Positions 27,189 to 36,597 of a DNA stretch of 64,000 bases are shown here, one piece after another. Below the pieces are notes generated by a model. The model had not been told where the DNA came from. It did no database searches and saw only the letters and a list, made by a program, of their open reading frames with translations. The position numbers and the translations under genes were made by a program. The DNA is from an uncultured Bacilli bacterium (GTDB taxonomy: Bacteria > Bacillota_I > Bacilli_A > RF39 > UBA660): assembly GCA_934162265.1 (NCBI GenBank), contig CAKPHZ010000002.1, positions 1 to 64,000 on the forward strand, written 5' to 3'. The stretch's first letter is position 1. Each line of letters starts with the position of its first letter.

Positions 27189-29579
27189 ATGAATGAACTT
27201 GAAATGCTAGATAATACAATTTTAATCGTAATGAATGGAGAGAAAAAAAAGTTGATTAAGCATTTTAGTGAAAACAACTTTTCTTATCCTAATCCTAAAA
27301 TATTTACAATAACAGAATTTATAGATAAGTATTATTTTTCTTATGATGAAAGGGCAATTTATTATCTCAAAGAAAAATATCATTATCAATATGACGTTGC
27401 TATAATGTATTTATCTTTATTATATTTTGTTTCTGATGATATAGATATTGATGTAGAAAAAGTAAAATGGATAAAAAAATTGAAAAAAGAATTACAAGAA
27501 AAAGGCCTTTTGTTTTATTCAACTTATTTTCAAGAATATTTGGTAAATAAAGATATTGTTTTTTATGATGTTTTTTTTGATAATATGGTAACTAAGCTGT
27601 ATCATGATTTAGAAAAGCAATTTCAAGTAAGAACTTATTTTCCTCAAAAAAAACAATATGATAGAGAAGTTTTATATGAGTCTTTTGATATTTCTGATGA
27701 AGTTGTGTATGTTGCTACTGCCATTTTTGAAAAAATAAAAAGTGGAATTCATCCTTCCAACATTAAACTGTGTGGAGTAGAAGGAGAATATTTACCAGTT
27801 GTGAAAAGAGTTTTTTCTTGGTTTTCTTTGCCAATTGATGCATCTGATAATTGTTTGTATGCAACATTGATGGGACAAGATTTTTTGAAATATTTAGGTC
27901 ATCGCCCAGATGAAGCAATAGATTATTTAAAAAAACATTATTTTTTAAAAATAAAAGAAGAGTTAACAATTTTTGATCAGATTTGTGATATTATTAATCG
28001 TTATGTATGGGTAGATGATTTTTTTAAAATAAAGGATTTTCTTATTCATGATTTTAAGAATACAAAAGTGAGAAGCAGAAAAAGTACTAGTGGAATAGAA
28101 ATTATTCCTAATTTGCGAAATGTAGAAGATGAATTTCATGTTTTTTTGCTTGGATTTAATCAAGGAGTTATCCCTAAATTGAAAAAAGATGAGGACTATT
28201 TTGATGATGCTTTAAAAGAAAAATTAGGACTCATTTCTACGAAAGAAGAAAATAAAAAGAAAAAAAATAAATGGCTTCAAGAAATTTTAGAAGTTAAAAA
28301 TTTGGTAATCACAATGAAAAAGAAAAGTCCTTTAGGGGAATTTTATCCTTCTAGTTTGAATGATGATTTACAAATGCGTGTTGAGAGTGTTAAAAATACT
28401 TATTGTTATTCTCATTTGTATAATCAGCTTTTACTTGGAGAAAAGTTAGATACTTTGGTAAAGTATAATGAGAAGGAAGAAGATTTAGATTATCTTTATG
28501 AGAGATATCAAGATATTCCTTATTTAAGTTATGATTCTTCTTTTAAAGGGATTAGTAAAGATAAGTTAAGAGATTATTTAGATGGTAAGTTAACTTTATC
28601 TTATAGTGCAATGAATAGTTATTATCAATGTGGATTTCGTTATTATCTTTCTAATGTTTTAAAACTTAATTTATTTCCTAATACTTTTTATACTGTTTTA
28701 GGAAATATTTATCATGATGTTTTGTCACAATATAAAAAAGAAGATTTTATTTTTTCAAATGTCTATGATGAGGTTGTTAAGAAGTATGAAGAGGTATATT
28801 CTTATGATGATAGAGAAAGATTTTTTATTAACTATTTAAAGGGAGAACTTAAATTTATTATTGATACAATTTTAGAACAAGAGGAAGAATCTAATTTAAA
28901 GAGTGCTTTTTTTGAGGAGAGAATTGTTAAAAATTATCATTATTCTTCCTATGATGTTTGCTTTAAGGGATTCGTTGATAAGATGATGGTTAGCAATGAT
29001 CAAAAGTTAGTTTCTATTATTGATTATAAGACAGGAAATCCTAATTTGAATTTAAATCATACAATTTATGGACTAGATTTACAGTTACCAATTTATCTTT
29101 TTTTAGCACGAAATAAATTTCCTGAAGCTAGGATTGTTGGGTTTTATTTACAAAAAATTTTAAATAATGAGATTAGTCGAGACAATAAACATTCTTATCT
29201 TGAGTTGAAAAAAGAAAAATTAAAATTACAAGGGTACAGTAATTCAGATATTTCTATTTTATCTTTATTTGATAAAACTTATTGTGATAGCAAAGTGATT
29301 AAAGGAATGAGAACAACTTCTAAAGGCCTTGGGACTAAAAAAGTTTTAGATGATGTTAAGATGGAGGCGTTAAGTCATTTAGCTGAAGATAAGATAACTG
29401 ATGCGATGAAGGGGATAATTGATGCTGATTTTACAATTAATCCAAAGAGAATTGGAAATGATAATGTTGGTTGTAAGTATTGTCATTATCGAGATATTTG
29501 CTTTATGAGTGAAAAAGATATTGTGGATTTAAAAGAGTATAAAAATTTAGAATTTTTAGAAGAGGAAAGTGTTGATTAA
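27189..29579 (+). CDS. addB: AddB-like subunit of the AddAB helicase-nuclease (short form)
   Basis: AddB with AddA processes double-strand breaks for recombination. The C-terminal PD-(D/E)XK nuclease domain shows SIIDYKTGN. Four cysteines (C481, C762, C765, C771) have the spacing of the AddB iron-sulfur cluster (one distant Cys, then C-x2-C-x5-C). At 796 residues it is clearly shorter than Bacillus AddB (near 1170), and I see no Walker A motif near its N-terminus, where full-length AddB has one. The helicase half is therefore reduced. Identity rests on the nuclease, the cluster and the neighbouring addA. It overlaps no neighbour. Confidence 0.85.
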   Translation: MNELEMLDNTILIVMNGEKKKLIKHFSENNFSYPNPKIFTITEFIDKYYFSYDERAIYYLKEKYHYQYDVAIMYLSLLYFVSDDIDIDVEKVKWIKKLKKELQEKGLLFYSTYFQEYLVNKDIVFYDVFFDNMVTKLYHDLEKQFQVRTYFPQKKQYDREVLYESFDISDEVVYVATAIFEKIKSGIHPSNIKLCGVEGEYLPVVKRVFSWFSLPIDASDNCLYATLMGQDFLKYLGHRPDEAIDYLKKHYFLKIKEELTIFDQICDIINRYVWVDDFFKIKDFLIHDFKNTKVRSRKSTSGIEIIPNLRNVEDEFHVFLLGFNQGVIPKLKKDEDYFDDALKEKLGLISTKEENKKKKNKWLQEILEVKNLVITMKKKSPLGEFYPSSLNDDLQMRVESVKNTYCYSHLYNQLLLGEKLDTLVKYNEKEEDLDYLYERYQDIPYLSYDSSFKGISKDKLRDYLDGKLTLSYSAMNSYYQCGFRYYLSNVLKLNLFPNTFYTVLGNIYHDVLSQYKKEDFIFSNVYDEVVKKYEEVYSYDDRERFFINYLKGELKFIIDTILEQEEESNLKSAFFEERIVKNYHYSSYDVCFKGFVDKMMVSNDQKLVSIIDYKTGNPNLNLNHTIYGLDLQLPIYLFLARNKFPEARIVGFYLQKILNNEISRDNKHSYLELKKEKLKLQGYSNSDISILSLFDKTYCDSKVIKGMRTTSKGLGTKKVLDDVKMEALSHLAEDKITDAMKGIIDADFTINPKRIGNDNVGCKYCHYRDICFMSEKDIVDLKEYKNLEFLEEESVD

Positions 29580-29594
29580 TTAGGAGTTGATGTT

Positions 29595-29809
29595 ATGTAT
29601 ACGAGAAAAGAACTTGCGGATAAAGTAGGGATATTTGTTCAAAAGATAAAAGAGTATGAGGAGAAGGTTATTCTTATATTACTTATTATGAAAAAAGACA
29701 AGAAGAAAAAACAATTCAATATTTAAAAGATAAATATTCAGCAGAAGTAATAGATGATAATGTTTTATTTGGAAATATTTTGTTTGTAAAATTAAAAATT
29801 ATATTATAG
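29595..29809 (+). pseudogene. Frameshifted small gene between addB and addA
   Basis: An AGGAG site eight bases before an ATG opens a frame reading MYTRKELADKVGIFVQKIKE, which stops after 43 codons. A second frame, joined near base 29665, continues YSYITYYEKRQEEKTIQYLK and ends at TAG 29807-29809. Together they would give a protein of about 70 residues, so a single-base shift has probably broken it, or the assembly has a one-base error. The start resembles a helix-turn-helix (RKELADKVG). No homologue is recognised. It would be the middle gene of an addB-X-addA operon. Confidence 0.5.
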
Positions 29810-29826
29810 ATAAGGGAGGTAATTTG

Positions 29827-32800
29827 ATGATACCAATAAAGCCAGCTGATGTAACGTGGACTGATGAACAGTGGGAGGCAATTTATGAAGATCATAAGAA
29901 TATTATTGTTTCTGCTGGTGCAGGTTCGGGGAAAACTGCTGTTTTAACAGAGAGGGTAATTCGTAAATTGAAAGATGGGGTTGATGTTAATCGGCTACTT
30001 ATTTTGACCTTTACGAAGGCTGCTGCTGGAGAGATGGCAGATAGAATTCGTAAAAAGATTAAGAAAATTCCTGAATTAAAGGAGCAATTAGATTTATTAG
30101 ATTCTGCTTATATTACTACTTTTGATAGTTTTGCTTTATCTATTGTTAAAAAATATCATTATTTATTAAATATTTCTCCTAGTATTGGAATTATTGATTC
30201 TAGTGTAATTACTTTAGAGAAAAGTAGAGTTATGGATGAGATATTTTTGTCTTATTATCAAGAAAAAGATGAAGATTTTTTGAAGATGATTCGCACTTTT
30301 TGTACGAAGGATGATACAGAAATTAAAAATTCTATTTTGAAAATTAGTAATCAATTAGATTTATTATCGGATAAGAAGAAATATTTAGAAGAATATCTCG
30401 ATAAGTATTATTCTGATGATCGATTAATTCGAAATGTAGAGGAATATTTTTCTCTTATTCAAGAGAAGATAGATTTTATTTTTGAGACGGTTTCTGCTAT
30501 TTCTTTGCTTGATGCTGAGTATGCAATAAAGTTAGAAGAGTCTTTGGAGATGCTTAAAGAGATTCGTTGTTATAACGATATTCGTAAGTATTTAAATATT
30601 AAGTTGCCATCTGCTCCAAGGGGGAGTGAGGAAGAGTTAAAGAATTTAAAGTCTTCTATTAGTGATAAGCTTAAAGAGATAAAGAATTTGGCAGTTTATG
30701 GAGATGAAAAGGAGATTATTTCTACATTAAAGAGTACTTATGATACGGTTAAAGTAATGATAGAGATTATTTTAAAGTTTACGGATAAGATTTCTTGGTA
30801 TAAAGAAGATAAGGGAGCTTATGAATTTAATGATATTGCTATTATGGCGATTGATATTGTTAAGAATTATTCTTATGTTCGGGATGAATTAAAAGAATAT
30901 TTTAATGAGATTATGATAGATGAATATCAGGATACGAATGATTTGCAGGAAGAATTTATTTCTATGATTAGTAATCATAATGTTTATATGGTAGGAGATA
31001 TTAAACAATCTATTTATCGTTTTCGAAATGCTAATCCTTATATTTTTAAGAATAAGTATGATTTATATAGTGAGAGTAAGATAGATAAAAAGATTGATTT
31101 GAATAAGAATTTTCGTTCTAGAAAAGAAGTATTAGAGAATATTAATACAGTTTTTACTTTAATTATGGGAGAAGAATTAGGAGGGGCTAATTATTTAGAG
31201 AGTCATCAGATGATTTTTGGTAATGGAGCTTATCTAAAGGAAGAGGCTAATCATTCTCATGAAATGGAGATTGTTCGTTATCCTTATTCGAAAGAAGTTG
31301 GTTTTAGTAAAGATGAGATAGAAGCTTTTATTATTGCTCGTGATATTCAAGATAAAGTAAGTCATGGATATTTGGTTTTTGATAAAGATAGTGGTATTTT
31401 GAGAAAATGTTTATATAGTGATTTTTCTATTATTATGGATAGGGCTACTACTTTTGATTTATATAAGAAAATTTTTGGTTATTTGGGAATTCCTATTACT
31501 CTATTAAAGAATGAAAAGATGAATGATGAGGATGATATTTTACTTATTTCTAATATTATTAAGTTGGTATTAAAACTTTCTGCAAAAGAGATAGATACGG
31601 AATTTAAATATTTATTTACTAGTATTGCTAGGAGTTTTTTGATTGGTCTTTCGGATGAGGAGATTTTTGATTATTTTATTAAAAATACTTATATGGAAAG
31701 TGATGTGGTAGGGAAGTGTTTGAAGTTGGTAAGGACTCTTCCTTATACTACTGCACATCAACTTATTGATGATATTATAGATAGTTTTTCTTTTTATGAG
31801 AAATATATTACTATTGGGAATGTTGAAAGTGGTATTGTTAAGTTAGCTAAAATTCGTGAGATGGCGATTAATTTGGAGAGTTTAGGGTATTCAGTAAAGG
31901 ATTTTTCTGTTTATTTATCTGAACTTTTAGAAAATGGAATTGAAATGCAATATGAAGTTAGTGATAATGGGGCTACTTCGGTTAAGTTGATGACTATTCA
32001 TAAATCAAAAGGTTTAGAGTATCCTGTTTGTTATTTTAGTGGATTATATAAAAAATTTAATATTAGTGATTTGAAAGAAAAGTTTTTATATGATAAGAAT
32101 TATGGGATTATTACTCCTTATTTTCAAGAGGGAATAGGAGAAGTAATTTGGAAAGATTTAGTTAGAGATTGTTATTTAAAAGAAGAGATTAGTGAGAAGA
32201 TTCGTTTATTTTATGTTGCTTTAACGAGAGCTCGTGAGAAGATGATTATGATTGTTCCTGAAAATGATAAGTTGAGAGATTTTTCTCAGGTAACAGTTTT
32301 AGAGGATTCTGTGAAAAAAAATTTTCGTACATTAGAAGATATGTTGGATTTTATTTCTTTTCGACTTTCTTCTTATGAGAAAAAGATATCTTTAGAGGAT
32401 ATTAACTTAACTAAGAACTATGCTTATTTAAAGAAAAGTAATTATCAGAAATCTCTTAGTAAAGAGAAAAAAGAAATTGAAGTATTTTCTTATTCATTTT
32501 CTCAGGATGAAGTGGAAAGTAAAAGTTTTTCTAAGAAGAATCATGAAGTGATTAGTAAGAATCAATATGAACTCATGAAACTTGGTACTATGGTACATGA
32601 GTATTTGGAATTTTTTGATTTTAAGAATCCTTGTATTGAGAAAATAGAAAATAAAGAGGTACAGGAAATAATGAAGAGACTTCTTAAGTGCTCAATATTT
32701 CATAATATAGATAAGGCTAAAGTTTATCAAGAGTATGAATTTATTGATGAAGAGGAAAATCAAGAATTACATGGGATTATTGATTTGATGCTTGTGTATG

Positions 32801-32973
32801 ATGATCATATTGATATTATTGATTATAAACTTTCTAATATTGATGATGAGCATTATGATGAACAATTAAATGGCTATTATCATTATATTCAGAAGAAGGC
32901 AGATAAAAAAATTAATCTTTACTTATATTCATTAATTAGTGGAAATTTTAGAGAAGTAAAGAAAGTAGATTAG
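29827..32973 (+). CDS. addA: AddA helicase-nuclease subunit
   Basis: UvrD-like superfamily 1A helicase with a C-terminal nuclease that unwinds and degrades DNA ends until it meets a Chi-like signal. 1049 residues, somewhat shorter than Bacillus AddA (about 1230). Walker A AGAGSGKT (30-37), LTFTKAAAGEMADRI, MIDEYQDTND (motif II), GDIKQSIYRFR (III), LNKNFRSR (IV), TIHKSKGLEYPVC (V) and LFYVALTRAREKM (VI) are all present. The C-terminal nuclease motif is GIIDLMLVYDDHIDIIDYK. GGGAGG lies seven bases before the ATG, so I prefer that to the TTG just upstream. Confidence 0.95.
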   Translation: MIPIKPADVTWTDEQWEAIYEDHKNIIVSAGAGSGKTAVLTERVIRKLKDGVDVNRLLILTFTKAAAGEMADRIRKKIKKIPELKEQLDLLDSAYITTFDSFALSIVKKYHYLLNISPSIGIIDSSVITLEKSRVMDEIFLSYYQEKDEDFLKMIRTFCTKDDTEIKNSILKISNQLDLLSDKKKYLEEYLDKYYSDDRLIRNVEEYFSLIQEKIDFIFETVSAISLLDAEYAIKLEESLEMLKEIRCYNDIRKYLNIKLPSAPRGSEEELKNLKSSISDKLKEIKNLAVYGDEKEIISTLKSTYDTVKVMIEIILKFTDKISWYKEDKGAYEFNDIAIMAIDIVKNYSYVRDELKEYFNEIMIDEYQDTNDLQEEFISMISNHNVYMVGDIKQSIYRFRNANPYIFKNKYDLYSESKIDKKIDLNKNFRSRKEVLENINTVFTLIMGEELGGANYLESHQMIFGNGAYLKEEANHSHEMEIVRYPYSKEVGFSKDEIEAFIIARDIQDKVSHGYLVFDKDSGILRKCLYSDFSIIMDRATTFDLYKKIFGYLGIPITLLKNEKMNDEDDILLISNIIKLVLKLSAKEIDTEFKYLFTSIARSFLIGLSDEEIFDYFIKNTYMESDVVGKCLKLVRTLPYTTAHQLIDDIIDSFSFYEKYITIGNVESGIVKLAKIREMAINLESLGYSVKDFSVYLSELLENGIEMQYEVSDNGATSVKLMTIHKSKGLEYPVCYFSGLYKKFNISDLKEKFLYDKNYGIITPYFQEGIGEVIWKDLVRDCYLKEEISEKIRLFYVALTRAREKMIMIVPENDKLRDFSQVTVLEDSVKKNFRTLEDMLDFISFRLSSYEKKISLEDINLTKNYAYLKKSNYQKSLSKEKKEIEVFSYSFSQDEVESKSFSKKNHEVISKNQYELMKLGTMVHEYLEFFDFKNPCIEKIENKEVQEIMKRLLKCSIFHNIDKAKVYQEYEFIDEEENQELHGIIDLMLVYDDHIDIIDYKLSNIDDEHYDEQLNGYYHYIQKKADKKINLYLYSLISGNFREVKKVD

Positions 32974-32983
32974 AGGATTAAAA

Positions 32984-33247
32984 ATGAATAATAAAGAATT
33001 AGAAAAACAATTAAATGAAATTAAAAAAAGAAATCAAAGAGTAGAGTTAGATAAAAAGTGGGAGACTAGTTATACTAGAAGAATTATTATTATGTTCATT
33101 ACTTATTTGGTAGTAGTAATTTATTCGATAATGATTCAGAAAATAGGTAGCATATGGCTTTCTTCTTTAGTTCCAGTGATTGGTTTTTTATTATCAACTT
33201 TGTCTTTAAAAATGATTAGAAAAATTTGGGAGAAGAAAAATGAGTAA
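32984..33247 (+). CDS. Small conserved two-helix membrane protein
   Basis: 87 residues. A charged N-terminal helix (KELEKQLNEIKKRNQRVELDK), then KKWETSYTRR, followed by two membrane helices (about residues 35-50 and 55-75) and a basic tail. I have seen similar uncharacterised proteins with the E-L-D-K-x-W-E-T-S-x-T-R-R pattern in Bacillota. The function is unknown. It follows addA by ten bases and overlaps the cutA start by eight, so it is part of the same run of genes. Confidence 0.7.
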   Translation: MNNKELEKQLNEIKKRNQRVELDKKWETSYTRRIIIMFITYLVVVIYSIMIQKIGSIWLSSLVPVIGFLLSTLSLKMIRKIWEKKNE

Positions 33248-33566
33248 GTATATTATTGTAAGAACTTATTGTGATAGTTTAGATATTTCTAATAAAATTA
33301 TCTCTTGTTTATTAGAAAAGAGATTAGTTGCTGGTAGTCAAATTGTTGCTATTACTTCAGAATATTGGTGGAATAATGAAAAAAGAAAAAAAGAGGAATT
33401 TCAATTATCTTTTCGAAGTAGATATGATTTATTTCCTGCGATTAAGAAAGAGATTTTAAATATTCATTCGTATGAAGTACCAGAGATTTCTTGTATAGAA
33501 ATATTAGATGGTAATCAGAAATTTTTTGATTGGATTGATAAAGAAGTAGAGAGGGGTGTTTTTTAA
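33240..33566 (+). CDS. cutA: CutA-family protein
   Basis: A 108-residue protein with the CutA1 pattern: IVRTYCDSLDISNKIISCLLEKRLVAGSQI, SEYWWNNEKRKKEEFQLSFRS, IHSYEVPEISCIEI and a final FFDWIDKEV. CutA forms very stable trimers related to the PII fold and was named for divalent-cation tolerance in E. coli; its biochemical role is still debated. The usual cysteine in the ...AAC... segment is replaced here (VAGSQ). Its start lies inside the end of the preceding gene, and its stop overlaps the next ATG (TAATG). Confidence 0.82.
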   Translation: MSKYIIVRTYCDSLDISNKIISCLLEKRLVAGSQIVAITSEYWWNNEKRKKEEFQLSFRSRYDLFPAIKKEILNIHSYEVPEISCIEILDGNQKFFDWIDKEVERGVF

Positions 33567-34192
33567 TGACAAAAATAAAAAATATTGTTTTTGATATTGG
33601 AAATGTAATTCTTCACTTTGATTTAGATGAGGTTCTTCCTCACTTTGCTTCTAATGAGGAGGAAAATGACTTTTTACTTAAGGAAGTTATTCATTCTCCA
33701 GAGTGGCTTTCTTATGCTTTAATTGATACGGGTTTTCTTTCTAGGGAGCATGCAATTTCTATTGTAGAGGATAGAACAAATCATAAAAATGATTCATTAA
33801 TAGAAAAATTTTGGTATCATTATAATGAATATAGTTTTATTGATGATAAAGTACTTTGTTTGATTTTAAATTTAAAAAAGAAGGGGTATTCTATTTATTT
33901 ACTTTCTAATATTAATGAGTATACATTTAAATCTATTTATGATAGTAAATTATTTGATATAGTAGATGGATATGTATTGTCTTATCTTGAACATCAGGTA
34001 AAGCCATATAAATCTATTTATTTGACTTTGTTAGATAGATTTAAATTAAAACCAAATGAATGTTTATTTATTGATGATAATAAGAAGAATGTTGAAACTG
34101 CTAGAGATTTGGGAATGATAGGTGAGGTAGTTACTCCTGACTCTTATAGTAGTGTTTATGATGTTTTAGAGAAAAATAAAATTAATGTGTAA
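33566..34192 (+). CDS. HAD-superfamily phosphatase (YihX-like)
   Basis: 208 residues of the haloacid dehalogenase fold. Motif I is VFDIGNVIL, with the nucleophile aspartate; motif II is LLSN (YLLSNINEY); the motif III lysine lies in HQVKPYKSIY; motif IV is FIDDNKKNV. The DxGNV form of motif I is normal for the subgroup containing E. coli YihX (glucose-1-phosphate phosphatase) and the epoxide-hydrolase N-terminal phosphatases. The actual substrate cannot be told. Its start codon overlaps the cutA stop, and a strong bidirectional terminator follows. Confidence 0.85.
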   Translation: MTKIKNIVFDIGNVILHFDLDEVLPHFASNEEENDFLLKEVIHSPEWLSYALIDTGFLSREHAISIVEDRTNHKNDSLIEKFWYHYNEYSFIDDKVLCLILNLKKKGYSIYLLSNINEYTFKSIYDSKLFDIVDGYVLSYLEHQVKPYKSIYLTLLDRFKLKPNECLFIDDNKKNVETARDLGMIGEVVTPDSYSSVYDVLEKNKINV

Positions 34193-34234
34193 TAAAGTGT
34201 CATTATTAAATAATGAATTTACTAATTAATATAT

Positions 34235-34285
34235 AAAAAAACTGAAATTTATTTCTAAAAGTTAGATATTATTTCAGTTTTTTTT
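34235..34285. terminator. Bidirectional terminator
   Basis: AAAAAACTGAAAT (34236-34248) pairs with ATTTCAGTTTTTT (34271-34283). A-runs and T-runs on both sides let it serve the HAD gene and the convergent minus-strand gene. Confidence 0.8.
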
Positions 34286-34306
34286 GTTTATTTGGGAGAG
34301 TAATTT

Positions 34307-35374
34307 TTAAGTTATTTTTCTTCTTCTTACTAAAGATGAATTCGTTTTCTTTTCTTCATTAAGATAATTATCTCTTTCAATTGGTTTTATTGATTGAAAA
34401 GAAGTTTTTTGTTTTTGAGCATATTGTTCTAAATTTCTTTTATTTTTCTGTTGATTAACTTTTAAGTTGCTAATTTCTTCCATTTGTTTTTCAATTAATC
34501 GTTTTAATTTATCTTGTTCTAGTTCGTTATCAAATTCTGTTTCGATTGTTTTGGGTAGTTTGTTTTCTTCTAATAGATTATTCATCTGGTTAAATAGTTT
34601 TAAATGATTATTATTTCTTCTTTTTAGATAAGTAGCACTACAGATGGTTCCTAAAGTAAAGGTAGAAAATGGGATTAATAAACTTCCTGGATGACTAATC
34701 ATAATTGTTGGAATACAAGAAAAAAACATTATAAATGTACCCGTTGCTAGGGATAACATAATTGTATTTAGGATTTTTAACTTTTTTGGTAATCTTACAT
34801 CCCAAAAATAGTCAGCTATAAATTTCTTTGTTACAAGTAGGTCTAATTTATCAGTTCCTTCTTTTATTCTTTTTTCTAATTCTTCTTTTTTGGGGGGATA
34901 ATCATTAGAAAATTCCAAATCTTTTTGCTTTAATACATTGATACTTTGATTGATAATTTGATTTCTATTTTCTTTTTTTCTTATTTCAAGTTGGCATTTT
35001 GCTTGTTCTTCTAACTGTTCAAATTTAGTTGTAGCAGAAGAAAAACTTTGTAGTAGTTTTTTTGTTTGATATTTTCTATCTAAGAAAATTTGACTTATTT
35101 TACCTATTGCTATAGAGCCACCAAATAAGGCAAGTGAAAAGCTATAAGTAAAAATATTAGTAGGGATACTTAAGATGCTTGTTATTAATATACAGCTTGC
35201 AGCTAATAATAAATAAGTTATTGTCGAAAAAGAAAAAATATTAATTAACTTAAATTCAGAACTATTCATGCGAAGTATTCTTTTTTTCTCCCTCATCATT
35301 TCGATTTGGTTTTCATTTTCCTCCTGTTGTTTTTTTAACTCTATTATACTTTTTATTTGTTCATTCTCATTCAT
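34307..35374 (-). CDS. Unknown coiled-coil membrane protein
   Basis: I do not recognise this 355-residue protein. It has a charged N-terminal coiled coil (residues 1-38), two membrane helices (about 44-90), a cytoplasmic coiled-coil segment (about 95-195), two more membrane helices (about 203-250) and a long charged coiled-coil tail. Two helical hairpins separated by coiled coils suggest a scaffold or stress-type membrane protein. The start has GGAAGAG upstream on the minus strand. It stands alone between the bidirectional terminator and a divergent gene of unknown function. Confidence 0.6.
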   Translation of the reverse strand: MNENEQIKSIIELKKQQEENENQIEMMREKKRILRMNSSEFKLINIFSFSTITYLLLAASCILITSILSIPTNIFTYSFSLALFGGSIAIGKISQIFLDRKYQTKKLLQSFSSATTKFEQLEEQAKCQLEIRKKENRNQIINQSINVLKQKDLEFSNDYPPKKEELEKRIKEGTDKLDLLVTKKFIADYFWDVRLPKKLKILNTIMLSLATGTFIMFFSCIPTIMISHPGSLLIPFSTFTLGTICSATYLKRRNNNHLKLFNQMNNLLEENKLPKTIETEFDNELEQDKLKRLIEKQMEEISNLKVNQQKNKRNLEQYAQKQKTSFQSIKPIERDNYLNEEKKTNSSLVRRRKIT

Positions 35375-35475
35375 ATTTCTCTTCCTTTCTTTTTCAAACT
35401 ATTTTATCATAAAATACTTATTTTTCAAATTGATTTTAGTAAAGAAATAATAAAAGTATTTTTTGGTTTCTTTCT

Positions 35476-35512
35476 AAAAAGACTATCTTAAATTTTCTTT
35501 TTATATTATAAT
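35476..35512 (+). repeat. Duplicated promoter block, copy 1
   Basis: A 37-base block starting AAAAAGACTATCTTAAATTT and ending with the -10 box TATAAT is identical to 36523-36559. It is the likely promoter of the unknown gene at 35593. Similarity continues weakly to the ATG at 35545. Confidence 0.85.
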
Positions 35513-35544
35513 CAATATGGAAAGCAAAATAATACAAAAACACC

Positions 35545-35580
35545 ATGTTAGTATTAGATTATAATAAATTAAAAAAATAG
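35545..35580 (+). other. 11-codon leader frame (remnant of the ABC gene start)
   Basis: ATG-TTA-GTA-TTA ... TAG encodes MLVLDYNKLKK. The downstream ABC gene begins MLVLECNKVFKK behind the same promoter block, so this is most simply a decayed copy of that gene's first codons. Its stop overlaps the AGGAGG site of the next gene, so it could also act as a translated leader. Confidence 0.5.
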
Positions 35581-35592
35581 GAGGAAGAAAAA

Positions 35593-36453
35593 ATGGTTAG
35601 CACATCTAGAATTTTAGAATGGAATAGGGTTAGTAGTGAAGAAGAATTATATGAATTATTAAATCAATATCATTGGATACTTTCGGAAGAGGTAATAGCT
35701 TATTTAGAGCTTTTAATTAATTTAAAAGTTTCTGTGTATGAGTATAATCCGCTTGTTTCTCCAGAAATGAAAGAATTTTTATTAGAATTAGATCTTTATC
35801 GTAAGATAGCTATTTATAATATTTATTATCGAACACAAAATTTATTAATCAAAAATAATGAAGGAATCGATTTAGAAATTTCTAATAATGAAAATGGTAT
35901 GGAACATTTAAATGTTGTAGGAAAAATAGATAATCATAAATTTAATATTTTTTCTTTTCAGTATTCATCTGATAATATACAGAAAAATCATTTGTTATTT
36001 CAAGATGGTTCTTCAAATAAAATAAGAAATCTTTATATTGGAGATTCTTCTCTTTATTTAACGAAAGTTGATCCTAATTTAAGAGAGAAAGAATTGTTAA
36101 GTATTTTGGAAAGTTATGAAAAAGAATCACAAAAGTCTAATCCCTATGGCGGACATAAAAATAAATATGGTGGTCCTTCAACAAATTGGAATTTAGAACA
36201 CCAAAGAACGCTAAAAAATTTGACAGATAATTACCGCGAAATAGAAAGTCATGAAGAATTAACAGCAACAGATCAAAGAATTATTCAAGCCCAAGAATAT
36301 TTCTATCAGCTATTGTTAAATGATTTTCATGTGAAAGAAAGTGATTTTTCTGAAGAAAAATATCCTTCTTCTCAGAATTCAAAACGAATGAATAAAGTTT
36401 TGAAAAAAGAATATCCAGGAACAAAAATTAAAACAAATATTCAATATTGGTAA
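35593..36453 (+). CDS. Unknown protein (286 aa)
   Basis: I do not recognise this protein. It has no signal peptide or membrane helix, so it should be cytoplasmic. The N-terminal third is helical and acidic (SSEEELYELLNQYHWILSEE), the middle is beta-rich (LEISNNENGMEHLNVVGK), and the C-terminal half is polar, with a YGGHKNKYGGPSTN loop and a basic end. AGGAGG seven bases before the ATG indicates good translation. A hairpin-like pair AAAAAAATACT (from about 36457) and AGTATTTTTTT (from about 36506) lies after it. Codon use matches its neighbours. Confidence 0.55.
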   Translation: MVSTSRILEWNRVSSEEELYELLNQYHWILSEEVIAYLELLINLKVSVYEYNPLVSPEMKEFLLELDLYRKIAIYNIYYRTQNLLIKNNEGIDLEISNNENGMEHLNVVGKIDNHKFNIFSFQYSSDNIQKNHLLFQDGSSNKIRNLYIGDSSLYLTKVDPNLREKELLSILESYEKESQKSNPYGGHKNKYGGPSTNWNLEHQRTLKNLTDNYREIESHEELTATDQRIIQAQEYFYQLLLNDFHVKESDFSEEKYPSSQNSKRMNKVLKKEYPGTKIKTNIQYW

Positions 36454-36522
36454 ATGAAAAAAATACTGATTTAGTTTATTCTTTTTATAAAGAGAAGACT
36501 AGGTAAGTATTTTTTTGTTTCA

Positions 36523-36559
36523 AAAAAGACTATCTTAAATTTTCTTTTTATATTATAAT
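36523..36559 (+). promoter_or_regulatory. Duplicated promoter block, copy 2 (ABC exporter operon)
   Basis: Identical to 35476-35512, with the -10 TATAAT at 36554-36559. The -35 position (TATCTT) is poor, yet the whole block is conserved, so an activator could bind the AAAAAGACTATC part. Confidence 0.65.
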
Positions 36560-36597
36560 GAATGTGGATGGTGAAATAATGCAGAAAGAAGTGCATT

